Below are positions 47,101 through 58,299 of a stretch of DNA of 64,000 bases, in pieces. Each line of letters starts with the position of its first letter. Position 1 is the stretch's first letter. The notes under the pieces were generated by a model, which was not told the DNA's origin, made no database searches, and worked only from the letters and a program-made list of their open reading frames with translations. This DNA is from Ailurus styani. Its lineage: Eukaryota; Chordata; Mammalia; Carnivora; Ailuridae. The position numbers and the translations under genes were made by a program. The stretch covers positions 638,620 through 702,619 of the forward strand of contig LNAC01000743.1 of the NCBI GenBank assembly GCA_002007465.1. The letters run 5' to 3'.

Positions 47101-48577
47101 ATTGTATATCTTGTACTTCTTTTGTCCTACTGCTTTTAGGATTTTTTCTTTATCATTGTATTTTGCCAGTTTAACTACAATATGTGTTGGCATTGATCTC
47201 TTTTTGTTGATTTCAGTGGGAGTTCTCTGTGCCTTCTGGATTTGGTTATCTGTTTCTTTCCCTAGATTAGGGAAGTTTTTAGCTATTATATCCTCAAATA
47301 AACTTCTGCCCCTCTTCTCTCTCTTCTTCTGGGACTCTTATGATAGGAACGTTATTATGTTTGATGGAGTTACTGAGTTCCCTACATCTATTCTCATGTT
47401 GTATAGTTCTTTCTCTCTTTTGTTCAGCATCAATATTTTCCATTATTCTATCTTCTGTATTGCTAATTTGTTCCTCTGTTCCTTCCATCCTGTGGTCACT
47501 CTGCTGCTGTGTTTTGTCTACTCTCTTCCTCAGGTCATTTGTCTGCAGAGTTTCTCCTTGCCAGCCAGCTCCTTTGTTTCCTTTGTCCCCAGAGAGTGGT
47601 CTCTGTGGTTACTGCTCTCAAGTAAGCACTCCCAGAGGAGCAAATAATTTCCCCTTATATGACTCAAGCATTTTTCAGATCTGTTTTTAAGCTGTCTGTC
47701 TTCAGGTTGCTTGTCTGCATGGATCAATGCAGTATACTTTGGCCTCTATCCCAGCCAAGCCTGCTGCTTTTTAAAACTCCAAACCTTACAGAGATCCTGT
47801 GGTAGAGGCCTGCTCTGGTCTTCTAGGGGAGGGTCTTGCTGCTGTGAGATGGATGCAGGTTTGACAGAGATAGGCAGTTGTGCCAGAATGCAGGGGCATG
47901 GGATTTGAAGCAAGCAGGCTAAACACCCAGTGTCACTATGAGATGCCCTCATCAGGTGTCTCTGTTGCCTATGCTGAGTGACAGGGGAACAAAATGGCTC
48001 CCCCTGGCTCTTTTGTCCCTGAAGAGGCATCTTTCAGAATATCACCTTTCACAGAAGTACTCCAAGAAACGGGAAGAGTCTCCCCCCAGTGCACCATAGG
48101 ATCCTCCTATCTCTATCTCACTGTGTGCCATGGGGTTGTTTGCCTGCCTTCTCTCCAGTGTCCTCAGTTCTCTATCCCAGCCAAGCCACAGACCTTTAAA
48201 ACTCCAGTCTTTGAGCCCTGCTGGTTACAAAAACTCACAAAAAATCAGACCCTTTCATTTCTCCAACCAATGGCTTTAGGGAAGTGTTCTCCTTGTGTGT
48301 TTCCCTGTGCGCTCCTCTCTCTCTTGCCTTTCTCTGCAAGCAGAGCTCCCTCCCCTCCACAGTACCTGCAATCCTATTTCTCCTCCAAATCACATCACTG
48401 TACTTCCTACCTTCCTTGATGCGGCCTCTTTTCTCCCTCTAGTTGTGGGGTTTGTTCTGTCAGTCCTCAGGTTGATTTCTTGAGTATTCAGAATGATTTA
48501 ATAGTTGTCTAGTTGTGTTTGAAGTACCAGATGAGCCTAGGGTCCTCCTACAATGCTGCCATCTTAGCTTTTCTGTA
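47101..48577 (-). mobile_element. L1 fragment C, antisense, 5'UTR plus ORF1 5' part
   Basis: On the minus strand the element begins near 48577 (GCTAAGATGGCAGCATTGTA). About 1 kb of 5'UTR follows, then ORF1: an open piece at 47488-47294 reads VPEEEREEGQKF, continuing to DIIAKNFPNLGKETD and DKEKILKA before the break near 47105. The ORF1 C-terminal part is missing. Probably the 5' end of fragment A. Confidence 0.8.
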
Positions 48578-49149
48578 TATGTTTAATACCACAGGAAATA
48601 ATAGATGAATAAATAATTATTACTACCCTACTGAAATTCTCCATGTAGTATCAGAGTTTAAACTAATTGAAGCATAAAGTGGACAGCCAAATGTGCATCT
48701 CTTTTGAGCCCCAGGTGCATATAGTCAACTGTCTATTCAAAATCTCTCCTTGGATATCTAGCAGGCATCTCAAAATTAACATGTGCAAAAACGAATTTGC
48801 CCACCCACCCTTTACCACTTATTTTCTTTAGTGAGCCTCATCTCAATAAATGGTACCTCTCTCTGCCAAGTTCTAGATATTTGGTAGTCATCTTTGATTC
48901 CTTTTTCTCTCTTCCCTCATATCTAATCAGTCCCTGAGTCTTCTTAGTTCTATCTCCAAAATAGTATCTCTTAAATTCCGATTTTTCTCCTACTCTAGTT
49001 CCAACATCCTAGTCCAGACCATCATCATCTACTACCACGACTGCATTCTAAACTATCATACCTGGACTACTGCCTAACTCAACATCCTGCATTCCTTCTT
49101 AGCCCACTAATATTTTTTTCTTTATACAAGGGGGAAAATGGGCTTTTAT

Positions 49150-49354
49150 TTATTTTTATTTTTTAAAGATTTTATTTATTTATTTGACAGAGAGAGACAC
49201 AGTGAGAGAGGGAACACAAGCAGGGAGAGTGGGAGAGGGAGAAGCAGCCTTCCTGTTAAGCAGGGAGCTGGATGCAGGGCTTGATCCCAGGATCCTGGGA
49301 TTGTGACCTGAGCCAAAGGCAGATGCTTAATGACTGAGCCACCCAGGTGCCCCC
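49150..49354 (-). mobile_element. Can-SINE, older type
   Basis: Reverse element. Duplication AAAATGGGCTTTTAT / AAAATGGTCTTTTAG (49135-49149 and 49355-49369). Within the L2. Confidence 0.94.
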
Positions 49355-49420
49355 AAAATGGTCTTTTAGAGATAAAAGTATGATCACATCACTTCCCTGT
49401 TTAAAATTTTCAGCAGTGGG

Positions 49421-49644
49421 CTGCCTGGGTGGCTCAGTGGGTTGAAGCCTCTGCTTTCGGCTCAGGTCATGATCTCAGGGTCCTGGGATCGAGGCCCGCA
49501 TCGGGCTCTCTGCTCAGCGGGGAGCCTGCTTCCTCCTCTCTCTCTGCCTCTCTGCCTACTTGTGATCTGATCTCTCTCTCTGTGTCAAATAAATAAATAA
49601 AATCTTTAAAAAAAAAATAAAATAAAAAAATAAATAAAAAAAAT
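49421..49644 (+). mobile_element. Can-SINE, young type, first of a tandem pair
   Basis: Preceded by AAAATTTTCAGCAGTGGG (49403-49420) and followed by the same 18 bases (49645-49662). The head starts CTGCCTGGG instead of the usual GGCGCCTGGG. Long A-rich tail with T interruptions. Confidence 0.93.
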
Positions 49645-49662
49645 AAAATTTTCAGCAGTGGG

Positions 49663-49848
49663 CTGCCTGGGTGGCTCAGTTGGTTAAGCAACTGCCTGTG
49701 GCTCAGGTCATAACCCCAGGGTCCTGGGATCAAGTCCTACATCAGGCTCCTTGCTCAGCAGGGAGTCTGCTTCTCCCTCTGCCTGCCTTTCCCCCTGCTT
49801 GTGCACACACACTCTCTCTCTGACAAATAAATAAAATCTAAAAGAAAA
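49663..49848 (+). mobile_element. Can-SINE, older type, second of a tandem pair
   Basis: Also starts CTGCCTGGGTGGCTCAGT, but has the older 'ggttaagcaactgcctg' body. Followed by AAAATTTTCAGTGG. Confidence 0.93.
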
Positions 49849-50697
49849 ACATAAAATTTTCAGTGGCTCCCCACTTGGCATGCAATATGCTCAGTTAAGG
49901 GTGTAATTTAAGAGCCATGGCATTCTAGCCCCAACCTAGTCCAAATAAACATCTCTCTCACTAGATTAACAGTTCTTTTGCATCCAATCTTACTTACCTC
50001 CTATCTATTATTCATATGATAGAATGATTTTTTTCTATATGTCTTTCTCTTTTATTCTAATCTCTTCCCATGGCCTTTTAGAAAAAGTTCAAAATCTTTA
50101 ATATTTCCCACAAGGTCCTTTATGATCATGCTCCTGTGCATTTCTCCAGCATCATCCCATGCCGCCATAATCATTGATCATTACCTTCCTGTCATATTGT
50201 CCTAATGTTTCTTGAAGGAGCCAAGCCAACTTCTATTTCAATACCTTTATATATGTTTTTCTTTCTGCCTTGAACAGGACCCTATCCACTCTACCTGGCT
50301 GAGGACTATTCATCTTTCAGGTCTCATTTTAAATCCTACTTTCAAAGAGAGATCTTCCCTGATCCTATAGACTTAGTATTAGTTATGTGCCTCAAACTCT
50401 GTACATTTTCTTTACAAAATTATTATAGTTGTAATATGTTGTTATTTATGTGTTATTTATTTACTATAAGCATTTCTAAAATCTACAAGTTTAGGGACCA
50501 TAATTGTATTGCAGTGTCACCAACACTTCCTAGCATAGTGCTGAACACAATAAATATAAGATGAATGAATGAATGAACATGCCATAAGAATATAAAAGAG
50601 GAAGAAATTATTTCCTTCTAGAAGGATCTGGAAAGTCAAGAATTAAAGGAAAAGTATTCTAGATAAAGGAAACATGTCTGTTTAAAAGTCAAAAAGT

Positions 50698-50899
50698 TGG
50701 GTGCCAGGGTGGCTCAGTGGGTTAAAGCCTCTGCCTTCGGCTCAGGTCATGATCTCAGGGTCCTGGGATCGAGGCCCCTATCGGGCTCTCTGCTCAGCAC
50801 GGAGCTTGCTTCCTCCTCTCTCTCTGCCTGCCTCTCTGCCTACTTGTGATCTCTCTCTCTCTATATCAAATAAATAAATAAATAAATCTTAAAAAAAAT
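50698..50899 (+). mobile_element. Can-SINE, young type
   Basis: Head GGGTGCCAGGGTGGCTCAGT. Duplication AAAAGTCAAAAAGTT / AAAAGTCAAAGAGTT. Confidence 0.95.
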
Positions 50900-51116
50900 A
50901 AAAGTCAAAGAGTTAGGAAAGTTCTTGGAATATTTGAAGAATAGTAAGCTACCTTTTGTGACTAAAGCATAAGGATCTCAGTGATACATGGAGGAAGAGG
51001 AGAGGAAGGGGTTTAAGGGGAGATGAGGTTTGAGAAGCTGAACAAGGCCAGTATCTTTCTGCCAAACTAGGGAATTCAAGTGTAATTAAATAAATATTAG
51101 GGAGTGACTGAATGAG

Positions 51117-51178
51117 TTTTTTTTTTGTTTTGTTTGTTTTTTGTTTTTGTTTTTGTTTCTGTTTTTGTTTTTGTTTTT
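51117..51178. repeat. (TTTTTG)n low-complexity repeat
   Basis: Irregular GTTTT and GTTTTT units on the + strand, probably an expanded A-tail read in reverse. Confidence 0.8.
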
Positions 51179-51530
51179 AGGTAAGGTAACTAGAACTGGC
51201 AGTGTGGAAGATAGACTGGACAGAGAAAAGAGTAAAATGAACTATATACAAGTAGGGCATACATGGCACACAGCATTTGCAAAGCAAACTGTATTATTTA
51301 TAGGACCCTCCTAAAAGCTTATGACTGTGTGTGTGTAACGTCACTCAAATATATATTATTTAATTTTAAAATTTTCTTTGAAATTTTTGTCAAATATGAA
51401 TATAGGTCCTCCCATTATGCCTTAATGATATAATGATAAAGCTTAATACTAACAATTCTAACAATATGAAATTATTTCAGCCTGACACATTTACCTTTTG
51501 AAGTATGTTCATATATAGTACCTTATTTGA

Positions 51531-51680
51531 TTTTCACCAAAATTCATAGAATAGAGACAGCTTTTCTCATTTTATTGAAGTGAAAGCTGGACTCACAGAG
51601 GCTAAAAGACCATCCTAAATTTATAATTAGTATATGTAAGATGTAGCATTAGAACTTTTTTCTAAGTCCAAGACCCTTCT
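51531..51680 (-). mobile_element. MIR fragment, reverse
   Basis: CTCATTTTATTGAAGTGAAA, CTCACAGAGGCTAAAAGACC and TAGCATTAGAACTTTTTTC. Diverged. Confidence 0.55.
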
Positions 51681-51876
51681 CAATTCACATATCCATGCAT
51701 TTTAGAACCAATTTTATTCTCATTATTTTTATAGCTAATGCGTTTTATAAAGGTTTCATAACAAGTTCTTTTAACTTTGAAGTAACAAGGTTAGCATTTG
51801 CTACCTTCAAGTTGTTTTTGAAATCTTTCCACAGTCTATAAGGCCCGAACAAAGACTGAAAATAATTACATATATA

Positions 51877-52080
51877 GGGTGCCTGGGTGGCTCAGTGGGT
51901 TAAAGCCTCTGCTTTCGGCTCAGGTCATGATCTCAGGGTCCTGGGATCGAGGCCCGCATCAGGCTCCCTGCTCAGTGGGGAGCCTGCTTCCTCCTCTCTC
52001 TCTGCCTGCCTCTCTGCCTACTTGTGATCTGATCTCTCTCTGTGTCAAATAAATAAATAAAATCTATAAAAAAAAACAAA
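51877..52080 (+). mobile_element. Can-SINE, young type
   Basis: Perfect 18-bp duplication AAAATAATTACATATATA at 51859-51876 and 52081-52098. Confidence 0.97.
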
Positions 52081-52384
52081 AAAATAATTACATATATAAA
52101 AGAATTATAAATTTACTCTTCATTTTGCACCTATATTTTAGATCTTTTAAAAAAAATCTAGGGGTTATTTTAAGAGGGAAAGAATGAGTGTCCGTATAAA
52201 ATAATTGCATTGGATTGGCAGAACAGGGATTATCTCATTATCTTTAGAAGGTGAAGGATGGAAAGAAATTGGAGTAGAAATGCAAAAAGATGGAAATGCA
52301 AATGTGGTTGAACATCTTTTGAGAATGTTTATACAGCATGTTTTCTTATTTATAGTAATTTTGTTTGGAATGCCTTTTTAAGAC

Positions 52385-53555
52385 TAATTTTTTAGAGCAA
52401 TTTTAGCTTTACAACAAACTTGAGAGGGAGGTACAGAGATTTCACATATACCCTCTGCCCTCCATACCTGCATAGCCTCCCCCATTATTTACATCACTCA
52501 TCAGAATGGTATTTTTTTTAACCAAGGATAAACCTATACTGACACATCATAATTATCCAAGGTCTATAGTTTATGTTAGGGTTTTCTCTTGATGTTTATG
52601 GACTTGAACGAATGTATAATGACATGTATCCACTGCCACTGTCTTTTCACTGCCCTAAAAATTCTCTGTGCTCTGCCTTTTCAACTCCCCACCACGGGAA
52701 ACCACTGATACTTTTATTGTCTGCATAGTTTTACCTTTTTCAGAATGTCATATAGTTAGGATTATACAGTATAAAGCTTCTTCAGATTGGCTTATTTCCC
52801 TTAGTAATATGCGTTTACATTTTCTTCATGTCTTTTCATGCCTTGATAGCTTATTTCTTCTTAGTGCTGAGTAGTATTCCAATATCTGGATATACCACAC
52901 ATTATTTATCCATTCATATACTGAAGGATATCTTCATTGCTTCCAAATCTTGCCAGTTTTGGGCGCCCGGGTGGCTCAGTGGGTTAAAGCCTCTGCTTTC
53001 GGCTCAGGTCATGATCTCAGCGTCCTGGGATCGAGGCCCGCATCGGGCTCTCTGCTCAGCAGGGAGCCTGCTTCCTCCTCTCCCTGTCTCTCTGCCTGCC
53101 TCTCTGCCTACTTGTAATTTCTCTCTGTGTGTCAAATAAATAAATAAAATCTTTAAAAAAAATAAAGCTACTACCAAATCTTGCCAGTTTTAAATAAAGC
53201 TTCTATAAACATATGTGTGCAGGTATCTGTGCAGACATAAATTTTAAACTTTTTAAACTTATATACCAAGGAGCACTGTTGCTAAATCATATGATAAGAG
53301 TATATTTAGTTTTGTAAGAAACTGCCAAACTGTCTTCCCAAGTGGCTTACCATTTTGCAGCTCCACCAGCAACTTATGTGAGTTCTTGTTGATCCACATC
53401 CTTGCCAATGTTTAGTGTTGTCAGTGTTCTAGATTTGGGGCATTCTAATAGGTGTGTAGTGATTATCTCATTGCTATTTTAATTTACATTTCTCTGATGG
53501 CAAATGTTGTTGGACATCTTTTCATAGGCTTATTTGCCTTCTTTATATGGTGCCT
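52385..53555 (-). mobile_element. old L1, antisense, 3' half
   Basis: 'gagcaattttagctttacaac', CAATATCTGGATATACCACA, AACTGCCAAACTGTCTTCCC, CCACATCCTTGCCAATG and TCTAATAGGTGTGTAGTGAT follow the antisense L1 order. Confidence 0.82.
52961..53173 (+). mobile_element. Can-SINE, young type, with extra 3' sequence
   Basis: Duplication CCAAATCTTGCCAGTTTT at 52943-52960 and 53174-53191. Between the A-tail and the right repeat are about 13 extra bases (AATAAAGCTACTA) that resemble the downstream flank AATAAAGCTTCTA. Confidence 0.92.
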
Positions 53556-54112
53556 TTTAACACAGGAGAAAGTTTCAGAAATATTCTCCAATTACCATAA
53601 GAGTTATAATGTAAAACTTCTGCCCTGACAGTTTTAATATTAGTATATAGTATAGGTAGCACACTGAATATTCTTAAGAGCTCTTTACAAATCTATTGTT
53701 TATATTTTTGAAATTCTAAGTGTCTTATAAAAATCAGTACATTGGTGAAATTAAGAAAAATGAAAAGCCACAGTAAGATAAGCCACTTACAAAATTAAAC
53801 AAAGGGACTGCTTATGAGTAGATAATTTGATTTGGAAATGCCGAAAGTTTTGTTTGAGTTTCAGGGAGGGAGGCATGCATAGAATGTGATGATAAAATGA
53901 AAAGGTAGAATTTAATCATTTAAGAGGAAACTGAATAACCAGAAAGAAAATTACTATATTAGGAAAAATTATTAAATTATTAGCTAGTTTTGAGTTTCCA
54001 GCAGTGTCTAGGAAAGGAAATGTCCTAATTATCAGATTGGAATTCTCTAGTCCCCAGCCCAATGGTGAAGATGCGTAGGCAGATCAAATTAAATGTTGAA
54101 GCAGTCATTAAG
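53556..54112. other. unassigned stretch
   Basis: Nothing recognised. Confidence 0.5.
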
Positions 54113-54125
54113 AATCTACTGACTA

Positions 54126-54320
54126 GGGGTGCCTGGGTGGCTAAGTTGGTTAAGCGGCTGCCTTTGGCTTAGGTCATGATTCCAAGGTCCTGGGATAGAG
54201 CCCTGCATCAGGCTCCCTGCTCAGCAGAGAGCCTGCTTCTCCCCCTCCCTCTGCCTGCCGCTCTGCCTACTTGTTCTCTCTCTCTATCTCTCTCAAATAA
54301 ATAACTAAAATCTTTAAAAA
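54126..54320 (+). mobile_element. Can-SINE, older type
   Basis: Head GGGGTGCCTGGGTGGCTAAG. Duplication AATCTACTGACTA at 54113-54125 and 54321-54333. Confidence 0.96.
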
Positions 54321-54333
54321 AATCTACTGACTA

Positions 54334-54714
54334 ATTTTCTAATGATTCCTGGTTCATCATGGTAGTTTCCTATTATAATTTTTGTACGTGTATTATCTGA
54401 TAAATTCAGAATATGATAGCTATCAAACTGAATATCCCTGTGTTTACAGTATTTCTCATTATAAACTGATAGATGGACATTCTGTTTTATATGTTGTTAT
54501 CTTGTAACTGTAGTTAGTTTGAATTAACCTCCTTAATATTGGTACTACTAGAACACTGATCGAATAGTAAATAGTGTTTACACAGAAGGAAGCAAATATT
54601 ATATGGAAGGGTACATGGGTAACATCCATTTGCAATCAATAAAACAACTAGGCAGTTATACAGAATATGTTGATTTTCCCCTATTTTTACTGTTTCTTAT
54701 TGAAATTTCCCTTA
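54334..54714. other. unassigned stretch
   Basis: Nothing recognised. Confidence 0.5.
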
Positions 54715-54850
54715 TGGCAATGGTTTTTAGACTTTAACTTATAGCAAAATAACCTAAAGAAATTATTAAAATTACAAAATTCCTAGATTTCACTCACTGC
54801 CAGAGATTCTGATACACATTAATCTGGGATGGAGCACAGAAATTTGCATT

Positions 54851-54888
<38 letters not shown>

Positions 54889-54925
54889 TAAACATCCTAT
54901 ATGATTCTGATCTTGAAGGTTGGTA
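54715..54925 (-). mobile_element. MER5-like hAT relic with (CA)n inside
   Basis: Blocks GGTTTTTAGACTTTAACTTA, GCCAGAGATTCTGATACACA and AGAAATTTGCATTAAAAC resemble a MER5-type element. A (CA)n run spans 54855-54890. Strand assignment is uncertain. Confidence 0.6.
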
Positions 54926-55675
54926 GACTACATATTCAGCAGCTCTGTTCAACAGAGAATTTTACTATCTTAAAGCATTGTTCACTGCTGGGCAAAATTT
55001 CATTGGTTTTTGTTAGATTCCTGTTAATTGGTTAAATCATTAATATCATAACCAGTTCCAGGCCTCTGATTGGTCAGAATTGTATATGCAAATCACAGAA
55101 AACATTGAGGAAGTAGAAGATGGCAGCTTTATGAGGATAACTGATTTGATATGGGGCTAAGGTAACTGATTTGGAGTGGGGCTAAGGAAAGAAAAAAATG
55201 GCCACCAGCTTCATGGTGCTATGTGCTCCAAGGTGAAGAACAGAAAATAAAATCCCTCAAGGAGGCCTTTCCTGTTCAGGAGCAGAAGCAAATAAATAGT
55301 GGTTATGCCAATGAGTAGCCCAGAGGATATTTTCTGTCTCCTAGATCTCTCACTTAGTCACCCCAAATAAAACAACCTATGTAAAAGCAATGTGGTTTCC
55401 TGTGGAAGTGCAATCTTAAGCCCCTATCTTTCTTGAAGATCCAGATGATCGTTGCTTCTAAACTCTTGTTACATAGAAATTTTTGAGATTCCTCTGGAAA
55501 TGAGGAACTATTTAATTGAGGATGTGCAGTTGGAAGAGGATTCAGGAGATGGAGGGAGGGGAAAATAAGATTAGGTAATCAGTGAAGAGTGATATACCCT
55601 AGGGCTATAACAAGGAAGCAGCACAACTAGGGTTTAAATCCATCATACTCCAAAGTCAATATACCTCTTTATTAG
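54926..55675. other. unassigned stretch
   Basis: Nothing recognised. Confidence 0.5.
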
Positions 55676-55679
55676 AATT

Positions 55680-55838
55680 TTCTAATATTAATATGCTTAA
55701 GAGTCACCTGAGGGCTATGTTAAAAATATAAGTTCATGACCCCTGGATTTCTGAAGTCCAGAAATCTATATTTTTAACAAGTATCCTAGATGGCTATGAT
55801 ACAAATAGCCAGTGCACATACTCTGAGAAACATTTCTC
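55680..55838 (+). mobile_element. MER5-like hAT relic
   Basis: AAGAGTCACCTGAGGGCTAT, GACCCCTGGATTTCTGAAGT, AGAAATCTATATTTTTAACA, and a terminal CTCTGAGAAACATT. Orientation uncertain. Confidence 0.65.
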
Positions 55839-55839
55839 A

Positions 55840-56335
55840 CAGCAATGGTTCTTGAAGGTTTTGTTTCAGGATTCCTGTACTTCATTACAAATTCCTGAGG
55901 ACCCCAAAGAGCATTTGTTTATGTGATAAATAATATCTGATAAATAATAGTTATTGACCTTTAAGGTGTTAAAAATAAAAACTGAGAAATGTTTAAAATG
56001 TTTATTAACTCATTTGAAAATATCAGTTAATAAGGTCATTGCATTTTAACTGGATAATGTTTTATGAAAAGCAATTATAGCTTCCAAATTAAAAGTATTT
56101 AATGACCAGGATGTATTATTTTACATCTTTAAATATCTTTAATGCTGATTTAATAATTCTCATATATGTCTCTACATTTAATCTCTTGTGATATGATATT
56201 TTGGTTGAAGTACAGGAAGAAAATAAGGCTTTATACAAATAACATAGTTAGAAAAATCAGAACCTTGCTGACGTCCTGGGAATATCTTGGAGAACTCCAT
56301 GGATCCTGATATCTCATTTTGAGTTATAGTCTTAG
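55840..56335. mobile_element. probable old hAT-Charlie-type relic
   Basis: CAATGGTTCTTGAAGGTTTT opens it. TTAACTCATTTGAAAATATC, 'aatctcttgtgatatgatat' and TTTGGTTGAAGTACAGGAAG recall a common old DNA transposon read in reverse. Family not named. Confidence 0.4.
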
Positions 56336-57570
56336 AGTAATATATGTTTGTTGCTATCAGAAAGGTTTATATTAGTCAGTCCATTTTGGTCATAAATGTT
56401 TAGAGATATCAAGGAAGGTAGAAAATTAATTTATTCCATAGATTGTTTTAGACTATTAAATTATTTCATAAAATTTACTCCAATAATTCTTTTATTAATT
56501 TACTCTGTAAATTTGAAAGCACTATAGAAATATAAAATTAGGAGTCCAGATGTTGGAACAGAATTTAAGGAAATTGGATTTCAGAATAATGATTCCATTG
56601 AGGGTAGAGAAATTTCAGCAATGAGGAAGAATACATTAGATGACCAATTATAGTTAAGAAAAGTGTGATAAAAAGGATCAATTTGTAGTTACTTATAGTA
56701 GTTATTTACAATTGATTAAATAATTATAATGGTGAAAAAGTGCTAATTATAACCTTTTAAGGAGAATTATTACTTTGCCTGAATAAAAGAACCTTTTGTT
56801 TTCGTCAGCATACCTTTTCAAATTTGGTTATTACATTTTCTTTTACTTCAAGTTTTAGTTCTGTAACCTAAAACTTACAACCAGTTTAGTGCACGAACTT
56901 TAACAAACATTATATTTTTATTTATTTTTGGCCAATGTGAAAGAACCTGAAAAGGAAACAGGAAAGGAGCACCTAGAATGTGAGAAGAAAACCAAGAGTG
57001 TGTTTAATCCTGGAACCCAACTAAAGTCAAAATGTTTCAAGGAGAAGGGAGTAATCCACTCTGTCAATTGATGTTGATTGATGAAATTAAGATAAAAAAT
57101 GAAAATTGATCATTAGTTTTAGTGACATGGAGGTCATTAGTGACCTGGACAACAAAAGTCCTCACAGAGTGGTTGAGGTCAAAGCCCCAAACTGGTGTGC
57201 ATTCAAGAGAGAATGGGAGGAGAAGAGTTGAAAACAGTGTATAAACAGCTCTTTCCAGAGGTTTTGCTAAAAAAGGACAACAGGGATAATAGGAGAAATG
57301 AGTTTGAAAGAGGTGGTTTTTCTGTTGGTTTTTAAATGAAACAATTAGCATGTTATATGCTAATGTTTCTTGAAAACTTCCCTAGTAAACACAGTACACA
57401 TAGAATCCTTTCCTTATAGAACTCATAATCTAGTGAAGAAAATGGTATTAAACGATTACATAAATAATTAGATAATTATTGCAATAAATATTAAAAGAAA
57501 CACTACTGAGTTCTATCAGAGTATAATTGTCACACCTAGCTTTTTCAAGAAAATCAAGACAAGCTTCTCT
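56336..57570. other. unassigned 1.2-kb stretch
   Basis: No gene or repeat recognised. A 95-codon minus-strand frame (57351-57064) has no recognisable features. Confidence 0.5.
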
Positions 57571-57588
57571 AAAAAAGTGATATTCAGG

Positions 57589-57786
57589 GGTGCCTGGGTG
57601 GCTCAGTGGGTTAAAGCCTCTGCCTTTGGCTCAGGTCATGATCTCAGGGTCCTGGGATCGAGTCCCATATCGGGCTCTCTGCTCAGCAGGGAGCCTGCCT
57701 CCTCCTCTCTCTCTGCCTGTCTCTCAGCCTACTTGTGATCTCTCTCCCTCTGTCAAATAAATAAATAAATAAATAAATAAATCTAA
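57589..57786 (+). mobile_element. Can-SINE, young type
   Basis: Perfect 18-bp duplication AAAAAAGTGATATTCAGG at 57571-57588 and 57787-57804. The tail contains an expanded (AAAT)n. Confidence 0.97.
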
Positions 57787-57804
57787 AAAAAAGTGATATT
57801 CAGG

Positions 57805-58130
57805 TTCCACTTTGGGAGGGGAAATAGTACATGCAAAGGCCCTGGGTAGGGTATGTGTGGCATATCTGAGATACTAAAAAAAAGCCATTGAATTTGAGGT
57901 GCAGGGAGGGAGGAAGATGAGTGAGGCAGAAGATAAGGAGGAAGAGATAAGCAATGAGGAGATTATTTAGATTGGAGCCTAAAGACTCATGTAATACTTT
58001 GGTTTTTATGTTAAGGGCATTAAGGATCCTTGACTTCATGTGTTGGCCACAACAAAAGTGAACCAGCCAAAACTGGAAAGTTAAAGATGGAACAGATTGG
58101 AAGCAAAATGGAAAAGTGAATTGCATGTTC
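57805..58130. other. unnamed old repeat-like stretch
   Basis: ACATGCAAAGGCCCTGGGTA and a GGAGGGAGGAAGATGAG run recall a common mammalian repeat, but I cannot assign the family. Confidence 0.35.
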
Positions 58131-58299
58131 ACTATTTATACTGCTGTAGACAGGCATTAGGCCAGCTCTATTTGTAGTTTCATAATTATTTATTTCCCAA
58201 TAGATTCAATTTATTTGTTTTTCAGCAACTGAGGGATTTTTTTTTAGCTTATCAAATCATAAATTAAGCAAGTTGAATTTGTTAAGATGTCTAAAAACA

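Larger units (their letters stand above)
48745..50578 (+). mobile_element. LINE-2 (L2), sense, with three SINEs inside
   Basis: L2 3' half landmarks in order: CATACCTGGACTACTGCCTA, TATGATCACATCACTTCCCT, AGTGGCTCCCCACTTGGCAT, ACAAGGTCCTTTATGATCAT, TCATCTTTCAGGTCTCATTT, GTGCTGAACACAATAAATAT, and a (TGAA)n end at 50565-50578. The reading frame is broken. Confidence 0.88.
50579..51530. other. unassigned stretch around a SINE
   Basis: Resembles no family I can name with confidence. Contains the SINE at 50698-50899 and a T/G-rich repeat. Confidence 0.45.

Noticed and set aside
47102..47690. 181- and 116-codon plus-strand frames
   Set aside because: They are antisense to L1 ORF1 and 5'UTR; the real (decayed) coding strand is minus.
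47994..48419. 141-codon plus-strand frame
   Set aside because: Antisense to the L1 5'UTR; no protein resemblance.
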